Origin: Marsupella aquatica
Taxonomy: Eukaryota > Marchantiophyta
DNA length: 64,000 bases
NCBI GenBank assembly: GCA_973895155.1
Contig: OZ316892.1
Coordinates: 2,666,001-2,730,000 of the forward strand
Direction of reading: 5' to 3'
Made by a program: the position numbers and the translations under genes. A model generated the notes under the pieces. It made no database searches. It had not been told where the DNA came from and was given only the letters and a program-made list of their open reading frames with translations. Of the stretch, positions 22,255-34,312 are shown in pieces; within the stretch, counting starts at the first letter, position 1, and every line of letters begins with the position of its first letter.

Positions 22255-25200
22255 TAATTAGGGTGTGTGACACTAATATGGTATGACACTAATTTTGGTC
22301 ACAAGTCAAATAGTATCACACACACCTAAGTTAAAAAAATAGAATGGATAATAGTCAAAATTTGCTTATAAAAAATGAAAAAATATGCACAATATTTGAT
22401 TAGAGTTTACAAAATTTATTACTCAAACATTGAGAAAACTTCAGAAATTTATAACTCCATCCATGTACTACTCAAACATTGACCAAACTTCAGAATTTAT
22501 AACTCCTTCTCACATAGCACAAAATTGCAGTTTGGGGTACTCATGTGGTATAGCCAGAAGAATAAAAAATGACACTTTTCACTTAAAGACCAAGGTTTCG
22601 ATCCCTTTAAGAACAAAATAGGAATGGATTGAATGATTGTAACTGTTTTGAAGACTTAAGAGTATCACTCAACCAAATCTTCAGACAAAAGAGAAACAAA
22701 TGGATAAATTAACAAAATGAACAGAAAAGATTAATTCCCAAGTCATGGATTATGGAAAAGATTTTAGAACCAAGGTCCAATGGATTGAATCTCCACTGCC
22801 ACTCCTTCAAAAAGGATTCTGGTCTTATTGTGTTAACAAGATTGCAACAAATCTCGCCTCAATTGCTCTTCTCCATCACCATGAAAATATAAACAGAAAG
22901 GATAAATGCTCACCAACACCAAAGTAGCTTTCTGGTGACCGATACAATGATACTCACTAAAATGCCGTCAACATGGATAGAACTTCGGCGATACGCAACT
23001 CCGATCTATCACTAGTGGGTATGCCAAAGTATGGGTAACAATACTAACTATTCTGAAATCAGAATCTTGTTCCTTTCTATCCACATTTATCATTGAATTC
23101 TTAACGATTCTTGACCCACAAGCAATACTAATTTGAATTCATATGATCTTGGAAATTTGTAATGAAAACTCAGGCACCAACAGGAATAAATTCATTACAT
23201 CACAAAGGAAGTGTTTTACTTCATTCATAAATCATTCTCGAAAGCAATGATTACAAAGGAAGGAGGGAAACTTGCAAAAGTTTGCAATACTGAATACAAG
23301 CTTCACTGAAAAACAAAAAGGAAAACGATAATCTTATAGGTCTAAGTGGAGCATAAAAAGGGGAAATGAAAAGTCATGCCTTTTCAAAACTAGAAAAAAA
23401 GGTAATAAAAATTGAGTACTAAACTAAGGTAGAAAAAGATCACTAAATAACTAGGGTAAATGGGTAACACAAATCTGTCTTCGAACTTCCGCCGAGTATC
23501 GTCCTTCATAAGTTTGGTCTCCATGGGACACCTCTCAGAAGCGTCCTTCACAAGTATTGTCAGCAAGGTAAAGTTGGGTATTTGGGTACCAAAATGCAAT
23601 TAATTCGTGAACTTTGCATCTTATTTCCATCTTCCATTGATTTTGCGAAAAATTCAGGTGTCACAACTCAACCACATTGAGCAAACAAGATTTGTTTAAT
23701 TGATTCACTTCTATCAACTATGAATAACACATGCTATCTCACATAAGCCACAAACTAACATCCTTTCCACTCTCTTACAACCTGTCCCTTGTGGCTCATC
23801 CTTGCAAGAAGGCGTATAACCCCAAGAGAAGTGGGTTGAGTTGGGTCTTCACCTGCTTAACCAACATCATGAGCCACTTCAACATCAATGTCAAGGCCAA
23901 CTCGACTCCCTTCAAAATTCACTCGATACTTCGCTATGATATTCTGAAGCTCAGGTGTAAGTTGATTTGTAGACTATACACCATTGACATTTAGAGACAA
24001 ACTGGTGTTTATATTTGAATTTTGTGCATAAGACATGCCATGTCTGTCAACATAATTGTTCACCTTAGCTATAGAGTCCCTTGCCAATGTCAAAAACCAA
24101 TGTTGGCCTGGATTTATCAATGTCCCAGATGTGCCTTGTGTCCCAGTCCCCACATTTTTGGGGTCTTCATTTATCATTTTTTGAAGTGCAACAAGGATCG
24201 GATAAGCCAAAGGAGACGCAAATTAATTCCACGCAAATTAATTCCAATGACATTTTGACATACTTAGTCTTGGGCATAGGCTTGATTCTCTTTCCCTTGC
24301 TCTAGAAAATCCAGCTATGATGACCAATCCATTCCCTCCATGTTATCAATCTGTCAACCTCTTTTCACAAAGATTGACAAGCTAAAACACAAAGAACCTT
24401 TCTAAGAAATACACACAATTAAAGAGATGTTGTTGGTAGTCTGGATAAATTTGGAGTGGGTCCACTTTAGGGTTACCACCAATAACATTGTCACCTTTAG
24501 TTATCAATATTTTTCAATATGTTAATTTATTTTTCAAAATTAGGGGTGGCGGTAAATAGTGTCACTTGGCTGAAAATCAAGGACTACCCCCAATTAGTGT
24601 GTGTGACACTAATTGTTTCGTGACACTAAATACTGTAAACAGTGTAGATAAGAACTCGCTTTTATTTTGGGTTGCACATCCATCAATACTAGCCCCAATT
24701 ATCCGTTCTTTAAGGTAAATAGCAGAGAGTACAATAAAAAATTATCAAAATATATTTTTTATCCATATTCTTTGAAGGTTAATGAAATGATAAAAAAAAT
24801 TCATCATTTTAATAATCATATATAATATACACTTCTCCTTTATGTGCACATGAGTATTTTTTTAATGCACATATGTTATGGTGGGGCCATAGTGCATATA
24901 GAAATTATCAAGGAAAACTAGTATGTACATACATCATGTCATGAGTTTCTCCCATGCATATGATGGCCATAAAGTTACGGTCTAGAGTGAATCACTCTAG
25001 ACCTAGGCTCTTAAAAGTAGACTTGACACTTTAATAATAAGATACCAGGCAGGACATAATCCTTTGCTGAGAGCTGCATGACAGATGTTTTGAGCCTCTA
25101 CTTTCGAAGAACACAATCTGAAGATCACAAGATTTCCCCAATAAGCTGCACACACGAAAGTGACCTGCTCGAATTGAAAGGCTGCCCTCAACTCAAATGG

Positions 25201-25620
25201 AGACAGAAATTTTCTTGCATTCATTACAGGACGGTAAAGCGAGGCCACATGTGACTGTCAGTACCGGCAAGAACCCCATCATAGTAGTACACAATTGGAG
25301 TACTACACAAAATTGTCTGGATGGGCTTGCAACCCTGGTATCGTCCTCTCTACTCTACTTTATACAGAGTTCATCCTGATATTGGATGAGCCTCGTTTAT
25401 ATGTATATACCAATATAATGACCTGGAACCTTAAAAAACCTATACCTTTTAGCTTTACCTCGTGAAAAAAAGAGGGAACGAGATGACTCCCTTCAGGAAA
25501 ACCAGTAAAAAGCTGTTCTTTAATGTAAGTTGCAGTGCTACAACTAGGGTTATACTATCATTATATGTTTCACCAGTTGGAGTTGAGTCAGCTTTTAATG
25601 TTTGGACACTAAAATACAGA
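22255..25620. other. Non-genic region with GTGTGTGACACTAAT motifs at both ends
   Basis: AT-rich DNA with no supported gene. The motif GTGTGTGACACTAAT occurs at about 22261 and again at about 24600, each followed within 15 bp by a second TGACACTAA, so a decayed element of about 2.4 kb may lie between them; I could not fix termini or a target duplication. The end near 25.6 kb would be the 3' flank of the xanthine dehydrogenase exon. Confidence 0.35.
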
Positions 25621-25863
25621 CTAGACACTTAATTTTGGCAGGATATCAGGGGCACCATGTGGTTGAGTAAATGAATCTGCACATGCCATGCGAATGCGTT
25701 CTGGAGTGGAGGGTGTATCCAGCACAAACCAGCCATCGAGTCCGCTGTCCTTTCTGGCAGCCCAAATTGAATCCTTAATTGCAAATAGAGCTGCAGATGC
25801 CAAAAACAATGGTGGCTCTCCAACTGCTTTGGACGAATGGACTGCCTTGGGATTTGGAGCATC
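25621..25863 (-). CDS. XDH1: Xanthine dehydrogenase, last exon
   Basis: C-terminal exon of the molybdenum-cofactor subunit region of xanthine dehydrogenase, which oxidises hypoxanthine and xanthine to urate in purine breakdown. The exon starts after a good acceptor (TTTGCAG). It encodes [20 protein letters not shown], the AFAIKD-type helix ([14 protein letters not shown]), TPERIRMAC, and the conserved terminus LPKLSV followed by a stop. Every conserved block of the plant protein's last 80 residues is present and the frame is intact. No upstream exon was found on the minus strand between 25.9 kb and the right edge, so either the preceding intron is very long and full of nested transposons, or this is a detached remnant. 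The lack of stops favours a live exon. Confidence 0.85.
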   Translation of the reverse strand, partial: DAPNPKAVHSSKAVGEPPLFLASAALFAIKDSIWAARKDSGLDGWFVLDTPSTPERIRMACADSFTQPHGAPDILPKLSV

Positions 25864-26874
25864 CTGCAAACAACCAAAATTCAAAGTAGACTTAGTTTTC
25901 TGGGCAACCTAAGATGAATGGATGATACTTATCGGCAATATAAACTGCATGATACTGAAAAAGAAATTTTCAAAGTACTTAAATCACCACTGTCCCAGAA
26001 GTTTGAGGACAAAATATCCATTTTTGGGTACTTCTTTTCTTTGTTAATCAGCTTTTTTCGTACTTTTTTTTTTGTTATCTATCATTAGTGACTAATTATG
26101 GTGACCTGAATCACCGAAGTTTTGAAAATGAACTATTAGCACTCCATTCACTTCAAATTGGCCCTCTTCTGAAAGGACATAGGGTCTAGGGGCATACAAT
26201 AATGGTCAACAGCTGTTAGGGTTATGCAATATAATTATGCGGTGAATTTGAAGTTTAATTATTGTAATTAAGTTTGTAAGTGTGTCAAGGTTATTACAGC
26301 AAAACTATTAGAGATGTAGAATATTGTAGTGAATCTCTAGAAGAATCTAAATGTAGTCTGGCCTACCAAAATTGCTCAATTGAGTAAAAACCTCTAGTAA
26401 ATTATTTTCGATTGTGAAATCATTCCATTGTTGTGCATGATCAAAGATGAAAACTACTTGCTCATCTTTTGAACTGAACCCTGGCTAAAGAATGTGCAGA
26501 TTTGGGTCAGTAGTGCCCATAATGCAAGCATTGTGAGTTTAGCCCCACTCTACTCTAGTACTTTAGGATACAGTAAGTAAACTTGTTCAATACGATATGT
26601 GATCAAGAAGTCTTCTTGCTATGTGCCCAGACCAAAATAATTTTCATCTAACTGGATAGCATTGCTTAAATAAGCACCCTTTCATACTTTAATACACCAA
26701 ATGTGGAACTCCTCAAGTAAAATAGAAATATTCTTCTAGCTATCCACCATGCAAAGATTAGTATCATTGTTTCTTTCACATGCATTTTGATAAGCTTTTG
26801 CATTGTTGTGAAGTGTCTCCAATGCAAGCAATACTGCAGGTTTAGGGCCCGGTTTAGGGTTTAGCTACTATATC
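25864..26874. other. Probable xanthine dehydrogenase intron, proximal part
   Basis: AT-rich, no coding frame. It runs from the exon's splice acceptor to the insertion site of element A. Confidence 0.5.
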
Positions 26875-27249
26875 ATAGTTGTGACGGGGTCCCCGTCACT
26901 CAAAATCATGAATAATGGTCGCGGAGTGTTGCGAGTGTAAATAACCATTGTAAATAAGCCATTTTTTGGTTTTTTTCTGTTACGACCGTCATTATCGGTT
27001 GCTATGCCCCGGAGGTCTCTACATTCTTGGATATCCTAATAGTTTGGAGGCCTAAGGCTCCCCAGCAAGCAGGATGTTGGGACCTTGACACTAGGGTCGG
27101 TCTAAGTGGACACCCTGTTTCCCTTAGGTCCTGATTCCCTCTTTCTTTTGTTGAGACCCCAATAAGGTTTAGGAGGAGTGCTAACCTTTACTGAATATGG
27201 GAAAAGCGAGGCGCCACCGGAGGAGCGTTAAGGTAAGAGAGAAGGGGGA

Positions 27250-28110
27250 AGGTAAACCCCCCCAAAAGGAGCTGCCGTAACAAGGCGAGGCGCAGCCGGG
27301 GTGCGCTCGGGGATTTAGGGGGGGATTAAAATTCCCCATTAAGGAGCCCTCGCGAGATGAAGGAAGTGAGGCGCGGCAGCAGCCACGAGGCGCCGAGGTG
27401 TTGGGGGAGAAAATTAAAATTTCTCCTTAAGGGGCACCGCGAGTACTAAGTAAGGAGGCCGGGGTAGCGGGAGGCCGGTGATCAGGAAGGTCGCGGAGGG
27501 GGGTTAAATGCCCTTGAAGTGGCCTGGCAAAGGGCGAGCACTTGGGGGCCCATAAGGGGCAGCCCTAGAGCCGCCACGTGGAATCCCCAGGCTGAGTTGG
27601 GCAGCAGCAGCGAAGGCAGCCGAGGAGTAAGAGGAGTGAAGGAGGGGGGGTATTAAACCGTCCCGTGAGCCCGCGAGCGGGAGAGGGCTGCCGGGGAAGG
27701 GGGGGGAAATTAAATCCCCCAAAAAGGGGCGCAGCGGCGAAGGGGGTGAAAGCGCAGCGCAGCCGGGAGGTACCGGGCGGCTTGCTGGAGCCGGGGGGAG
27801 CCCGCGAGTAAGAGCCCAGGCGAGCCGAGCAGGCCGCGAGGCGAGAGGCAAGCCGGGGCACAGCGCAGCCGGGTCGCAGCCGGCGCCGGGAGGAGAAGAT
27901 CGCGGAGTGGGGGGGGCAATTAAGCCCTCGTGGGAAGGCGCTCCCGCATGAGAGGCTGTGAGTAGGGGGGTTTAAAACCCCATGGGAGGCGCACGGCACT
28001 CCCGCGAGTAGTGGGGGGAGAATTAAAGCCCCCATTTAAGCGCAGCCGGGACGCTTCGGAGGGCAGGTGAGAGGGGGGCAGGTACGCGAGCGTCAGAAGG
28101 GGGGAGAAAA
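27250..28110 (+). repeat. Leader repeats of element A with GGGG..ATTAA..CCCC palindromes
   Basis: At least eight loose units, each with a G-run, an ATTAA or TTAAA core and a C-run, followed by GGCGC or GCAGCCGGG. Examples lie near 27325, 27410, 27505, 27650, 27705, 27920, 27970 and 28020. The spacing is irregular (about 50-145 bp). Alanine/proline-rich frames on the minus strand come from this composition and are not genes. Confidence 0.65.
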
Positions 28111-28526
28111 TACTCCCCGATACTCGGGTGAGTCAATACCCAAGAGAGGGCAGCGGACGGCACCTGGCGCTCAGGGGTATACTTAAGGGGGGCCTGCGCC
28201 CTTAGGAAAGCCACCACTTCTTGCTTTCCCCTTAATTTTTTTCTTGCTTCCCTTGAGATGCCGAAAGCTTCCCTCAAAACTGCTTCTTTGTAAACAGTAC
28301 CCTGGTTCCTGGTTCTCCAATTTTTTTTCCCTTTCTCTCTAGCTCGGCATTGAATTGGGGGACTCACTGTCTCCGAGAATTAACGGTGGCTACAGTGAAT
28401 TATGTCTGGGAAATTGAGATTGGGTCATTGATTGATCGGGATACGGGGGCCGTTTCGGGCCAGGGAATTGACATTGCTACGGGTAACGGGATTTGGTGAT
28501 TGAGGATTGGATTTCTAGATGCATGG

Positions 28527-30388
28527 ATGCTGGATCAACCAGAGTTTAGTGAGGCACGCATTTGGAGATACAAGGCTGCTTACCGTGACTACGTTGAGAC
28601 ATTGATTGCAAGAGAGAGAGAAGAGAGGGACGCTACGATGAGTACTGGACCGGCAGCAAGTCCAACACCGGTTTTGAGGAAGGTTTTTCGTCGAATTTAT
28701 CCCAAAACCTCTGCCAAGGTGATGGAGGATTGTAGGAATATTTTTCTGGCCACCGTGCTCACGGAGTTCATGAAGGTGGAGATTACAATCCCTTCGGGGA
28801 AGAGTTGGAACATTGGGGCCGAGATGGAGTTACGTACGGAAGGAATCTACTTTGAATGTCTCCAACGGGTAGTGCCCCATGTGGAGTTAGCTAAGCTTCT
28901 GTTTCTGGAGAACCAACAATTCTCATTCACACCTCGGAACATAAGGGGAGAGCTCACATTGACAATGGTGGCCGGTTGGGTGATTAATCCCACCTCCACT
29001 ACTTCCATTCCTCTTTCCGCCATCAAGGATGCTGAGCACAAGGGATTTCTGGCCAAGGTTCATCAATGGGTCCTTGGTAACGTGCAATCAGGGGTGGTGA
29101 ATGGAGAGCACTTCGTGGTAGCTATGGACATCAAGAACTATCCAGCCCATGTGTACGGATGGTGGTACTACGGGTTGAAGAAGCTACTGGACGCCGATCC
29201 CGGGAGTGTGAAACCAGGTGGGGCTGTACATTTGATGGGGTTATTTTTGCTAGCCAGAGCAGAAGGATGGATTGTTTCCCCGGGACAGGAAGACACTGGA
29301 TCATCCCTTACCACGGAAATCAAGAGTATTGCCACTACCATCTTGGGAAAACGAACGGAGGGATCATCCTCGGCGGTTGGAGATGATAATAGAGAGGAAG
29401 AAAACCAGGATGAGGACTCACATTGGAGTGGCTTGAATCACTTGTGGGAAATCTGGAGGAGCCCTTGGTCTATGACATTCCTGATGTCTACCTGACGGAG
29501 TTACGGGAATTCCGGGAGGGAGTCCATGAGGGACTCAAGCTAGTCCACGCATTGAGAGATTCTCTCAAGCAGGCCACCGCCAGAGTAGAGACTTTGGGGC
29601 AGGGTGCCTTGTCTATGAAGGAGGTGATCAAGGCCAAGGAGGAGGCCATTCATGAGAAGGTTAAACTTCTCCAAGCAGCTCACGTAGAGATTTCCAACTT
29701 GAAGGGAGCCTTGTCCACCAAGGCCAAGGAAGCGGAAGAGGTTGGAGTATTGAAACAAGCATTGGCCAAGGAGAAGTAGAATTCTGGAGAAATGGTGGAG
29801 TTAAGAGCCCAGGGGGGAGCACTACGGAGTCAATTGGTGATCTTTGAGACCAGGGCTAAGAGGAGTGAAGCCTTGAGTCTGGGGAAATGGAAGAACCCCT
29901 GCACACCTAGCTCCACACTTTCCCCGGATTTGATCTCCAGGGCCATTGAGATGGTGGTGAAGGAAGTCAGTGGGAAGTATGGGCCCCTGTTGGATGCAGC
30001 CAAGAAGAGTCAAGAGAAAAGCAAGAGCTTAGAGAAGAAGCTCAAGGAGGTACGTAAATCGTTACGAGAGGCTCAGGTCAACACGGGGACCCCGGGGATG
30101 CCGCCCCGATCTGTCACCCCTGGGACTCCCATGGCCACCGGGCAGGTTTTACCATTGGAGTTGCGGTCCGGTGAAGAGGCGGCCTTATGGAAGGACACCA
30201 TTGGTGAGGGGTACATTAAGGCGTGGCAGGCCTTGGCCAATTTGAGAAAGCAGGGGAACACTAGCACAAGGAGTACCCCGGTAAAGAAGAAGAGGAGTGA
30301 AGTGGCACTCACTCCAGTGGAGAGTGATGAGGAGACCAACTCACGGGGCTCAAGCCATGGCACCGTGAGTGAGGATGAGGAGGACTAG
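28527..30388 (+). pseudogene. Gag-like coiled-coil protein of element A, frameshifted
   Basis: The first frame (ATG at 28527) encodes about 300 residues of folded domain with KVFRRIYPKTSAKVMEDC, FTPRNIRGELTLTMVAGW and HVYGWWYYGLKKLL, then an acidic linker. A one-base slip near 29420 moves the frame. The second part (from 29423) is a long coiled coil (many K/E-rich heptads), interrupted by one TAG at 29777-29779, and ends in a basic and serine-rich tail (TPVKKKRSEVALTP) at 30388. There is no zinc knuckle, protease or polymerase. The plan of folded domain, then coiled coil, then low-complexity tail matches B and C, although the N-terminal domain is only distantly similar. Function unknown; a capsid-like role is a guess. 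Confidence 0.6.
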
Positions 30389-31260
30389 GGTGGTCGTACG
30401 GACGTGGTTGTACGGCCCCTGGACTTTCCAACTTTTTTGTGAGGGGTCACTCACGGGCTTGTTGGAAAGAGCTCGCGGAGCTGATTCCAACAAGGGGCGG
30501 CGCTCCTCAAACGGAGCCAGGATGAGCAGGTTATGGCCCGACGAAGTTGTGGTTACGGGATACGGAAACGGCCATAACTTGGTCGTCCGATGTCGGTTTC
30601 GAGAGCGGTTGAGTGATTCGTGATCAGGAGGGGGAGAGCTATCCAGGGGGAACTCAGCGTAGTGCTTAGATGCTTTGGAGTAGCTTTTGTGAGTAGCGCA
30701 CCGATTAGGAGAAGTTCAAGCCAGAGTAATGAGGTGGAGAACGTAGCACTTGTCCCCGGGAGGCAGGAGTTGGGCAGACGGCAGGAGTCCGGGTTGTCCT
30801 TGCATGTGTTACGGGAAACACCAAGAGATATGGATTTGGCTTGAGGTTCCAATATTTTGTGTGTCACTTGTTGTTGCTTGTGTTGTTTGTTTTCCTCCCC
30901 TAGTGCGTGTGGTCGGTGTCGTTGTGGAAACATTTGTCCTTGTCACTAGTGTTCAAATCTTATTGTAAATGATTGTATACTTGCCCAAGAGAGGAGGGGG
31001 GTGGTGACAGCACTCACCTGGTGGGCATGAGTTGTAGATGGTAGGACTAGTCCCTTGGACTTGATCAAAAACGGAGAGACCAGTCGGTAGACTTGATCAA
31101 AAAGTACACTTCCGAGAGCGGAATCAAACACACTCATCCTTAGGTGTGCAAATCCTCCAAATAGCGTCCCTCCACGACCCCGTAATACGATACCAACGGT
31201 TTAAGCGAAGAAAAGTACGGTTTGCAAGTATTAATCGTTGGATAGGCAAGTGACAATAGT

Positions 31261-33749
31261 CGCTAAACTATCATAAAGCCATTTTCCCAAATCTTTCCCA
31301 AATCATTGGGATATCTCACATTCCAATTTAAGATACCTAGGACCGAGTTGGTCCAGAAGCAGGTTTTGTTTAATAGGTGGAGGAGTATCACACTTCTACC
31401 TCACAAGAAAAGCTCTTAAGAGTGTTGCCGACAAAGTGATGGACAAGCTATTACTTCAAGCCAGCTGCCACAAAATCGAGAACCCAGATGCAGGCCTCGA
31501 CAACTAATACTATAGCACAACCTGCTTTGAAGGTTCTTGTGTGCTTTAGTTGTGTGTACCATAGTCATGTATAACCTTGCCATCCTGGCAAATTATATGC
31601 CCTTGCCTGATTTTTGCAAATTCAATAGCACAGGCTAGTAAGATGCAAATCCAAATCACCCACCTACTAACCCCCTGACCTACCCACTTAGTTGTAGTTT
31701 TTCTTTTTGCCTTAAAAGATTGAATGTTTACAGAAGTACTTACTAGTAGTTACAGACCCCAATGACAAGTCTCTTGCAAAATTCCTAGCACATCGTAGGC
31801 CACCCCAGCAATTTCTGCCATAATACAAACATTTGTATGTGTGACAGAACAGACACTCCCATTTGTGTTTGCCATGACACCGGCATGAATGGTTAGACCA
31901 GAATGGTAAAAAAGTTAGAAAATTGAAAGTAACTCCAAAATAACAAACTAAGAGTAGGGGTACCTAAAAGAAACCTACTATACTAACCCTATTCTAAAAC
32001 TTTTGATTCATTAAAAAATAACATTTTTTTCACTTTGGATCCCTGGAATGATAATTATGCAATGGTTATATATATGCAATGTGGAGTTCCCCAAACAAGC
32101 CATATATCATTCTCTCACAGGAATCTTTCATGAAAAAAACAAATCATATCTGACTTTTCTAACTAGCGCCCCATCTTGGCATTTCCAAGTCCCCATCAAT
32201 TCAGAAACTATATTCTATAATTGAAGCTCCAAATGTGTTCTATGTACACTAATTCATTTTACAATCATAATGGGGATAGTCCTGAACCTTCAAGATTTTT
32301 GAGGACTTTGGGTCTGTCTTATGACCCACTTCTTTCATCTCTCCATTGCAACTAGTGAAGGGTTTCACTTCCACAAAAAATGACACATCACGTGTGACGA
32401 AGGATAGCGTCGGTTTATTGGTTCTAAAGGAAGACTTAAGAATTTGTGCAAAAGAATAGTAGGGTATTCAAACTCAATTTTTTAGACTTACAAGAAAATA
32501 TTCCAAGAATATTCCAACTTTATAGGGGTTTTAAAATAATTTTAAAAATCTTACATTTTAGGGGTTCAGGGGTCTAAAAATGTCACAGGTGATGGGAAGG
32601 TCTCCATATAGTGAGACCCCCGATGCAACAAATCTTTTTCATTGGGCTCCAATCAAGGCTCCAGTTATTTCAAATTGAAACTGACTTATCATCCAACCAT
32701 CTTCGTTAGTGCAATAATAAATAATTTTTAAGGTTTGGGCCAAACTTGAAAATGATTACGGGGCCTTTGTAAAATGTCAAAAGAGTTTTGTGAAACCAAA
32801 GGCAGGAAGGACCACCATGTTGGACAGAGTGCTCCCATGGACCACCTAATGTCCATGTGAATTTGGGGGCCATACCTTGATAATTATGAGTACTAAATCA
32901 TGTTTCCATTTGCAAGTGCAAGCAACTAGTCTAGACAAGAAGGAGACATGGCACAAGCCCAAATATTTCATGTTGATACATTAATCTAATCAAATTTGCC
33001 CCTCCTCATTTTAAGATAAAGAACTCACAACCAATGCCCAAAATTTCACTGTCACTTTGATGGAAGTGTACTATGCCTACTAAAATCAAAGTCACTAAAC
33101 CAAAATCTATCTGAAGCTTTGTGATTCTGCATTTTCTCCTTACCTAACCAAATGTGCCAAAATTTGTTGAGAGATAGAAGGAAGCTAGGAGAATATGTAC
33201 TTAAAGTTTGAGCTCAAACTGAGGTCAAATTTGTGAGTTCAAAATAAAAGTGCATCATTCTATACTAGAAATTAGCCCAATGTTACCCTAAGCCAACTTT
33301 CCTAAGCCGACTAAGCTTAAGTTAGGGCCAAAACAATCCAATAGGTGGGATTTATTATTTTCTATTACTCAATTAAATGGGCTGGAAATGTTCAAAGACA
33401 TAGAGAAGACTAGGGGAAATCTGTGGCTAGACACATTTGAGCTCAAACAAATTTCCCAATAGTGAGCTAAAAAATTTAAGATACAAATTGACTTCACTTT
33501 ACTTAACAAAATGAGTTGAAATTTTGTTGAGAGAAGAAGAGCTAGTAAGGGGATACCTCCACTTTATGTTACGCCAACCTTACCCTAAGCCAACTTTACC
33601 TAAGTTGAGTAAGTCAAAGCCACATCCATAACTTAGGTCATGTTTGTGCATTTTTAATTTTGAAACAATGGTGATGAAAAAACATGTTTAGATGATGTTA
33701 ATTTAGTGTCGGGAATTTTGAAATGTTTCTTGTACCTGATTAAATGATT
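31261..33749. other. Non-coding AT-rich region
   Basis: About 2.5 kb with no supported gene, RNA or element boundary. May be intron of xanthine dehydrogenase. Confidence 0.4.
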
Positions 33750-33954
33750 TTAAAGTTACAATTGGGGTCAAACATTACACCAGCCCTTAAGGATGTGTTC
33801 ACTATCTAAAGAATTTTGATTTGCAACCTTATCAATTTTAAAGTTACAATTGGGGTCAAAGAGTACACCGACCCCTGCGGATGTGTGCACCAGAATGCCT
33901 TAACTTGTAACCTTATCAATTCTAGAATTACAATTGGGGTCAAACAGTACACCG
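33750..33954 (+). repeat. Three tandem units of 84-88 bp
   Basis: ACAATTGGGGTCAAA recurs at about 33758, 33846 and 33930 with similar following text (CA.TACACC). The third unit ends at the retrotransposon LTR. Confidence 0.75.
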
Positions 33955-34298
33955 TGTTAGATATTGCTCTAGTCTTGTGACTCATGAGCTAACCACAGTT
34001 AGTCTAACTCGGTTTAGGACTTAGCTAATGTTAGTGGTAGTGCTATTGTGCATATAGCCAGGGCTGATGCCAGACCCTGGTGGAACTTAGGCTCATTGTT
34101 ACAGAGCTAGTTGAGAGATAGGGAGAACTTGTGCTGTGGATGCTTGGTATGGCCGGTCGGCCTAGCGTGCAGTAAAGCTCTTGTGTGTTCCCGTGGACGT
34201 AGCCTCATGTGGAGGTGAACCACGTATCTCTCTATGTCGACTATTGTGCGTTGGATGGTTCATGGGCTTGCCGTTACGAATGTCATCTATGCTCAACA
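33955..34298 (+). repeat. 5' long terminal repeat of the Ty3/gypsy element
   Basis: Starts TGTTAG and ends CTCAACA, imperfect inverted ends with TG...CA, 344 bp, two bases before the primer binding site. The 3' LTR is outside the window, so the boundaries rest on these signals only. Confidence 0.7.
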
Positions 34299-34300
34299 AG

Positions 34301-34312
34301 TGGTATCAGAGC
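34301..34312 (+). promoter_or_regulatory. Primer binding site, initiator tRNA-Met
   Basis: TGGTATCAGAGC is complementary to the 3' end of plant initiator tRNA-Met and is the standard minus-strand primer site of plant LTR retrotransposons. It is the only copy in the window. Confidence 0.92.

Larger units (their letters stand above)
26880..31255 (+). mobile_element. Element A: LTR-less transposon-like element, 5-bp duplication ATAGT
   Basis: A 4376-bp unit flanked by ATAGT at 26875-26879 and 31256-31260. It begins TGTGACGGGG and ends AAGTGACA. The first bases form a palindrome (GTGACGGGG-T-CCCCGTCAC). No long terminal repeats, tRNA primer site or polymerase are visible. It carries a GC-rich repeated leader, a coiled-coil ORF (28527-30388) and a 3' region with TTCCGAGAGCGGAA at about 31115. 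Elements B and C have the same plan. It lies in what may be an intron of xanthine dehydrogenase. Confidence 0.8.

Noticed and set aside
23731-24258. Short frames on both strands near 24 kb
   Set aside because: No motif or splice support; neither strand favoured.
27504-28035. Alanine/proline/serine-rich frames of 115-156 codons on the minus strand
   Set aside because: They come from GC-rich repeated leader DNA of element A, overlap each other in several frames and show no domain.
26880-31255. Helitron origin for A, B and C
   Set aside because: Helitrons make no target duplication and end in CTRR; here 5-bp duplications and TGT...ACA ends are present.
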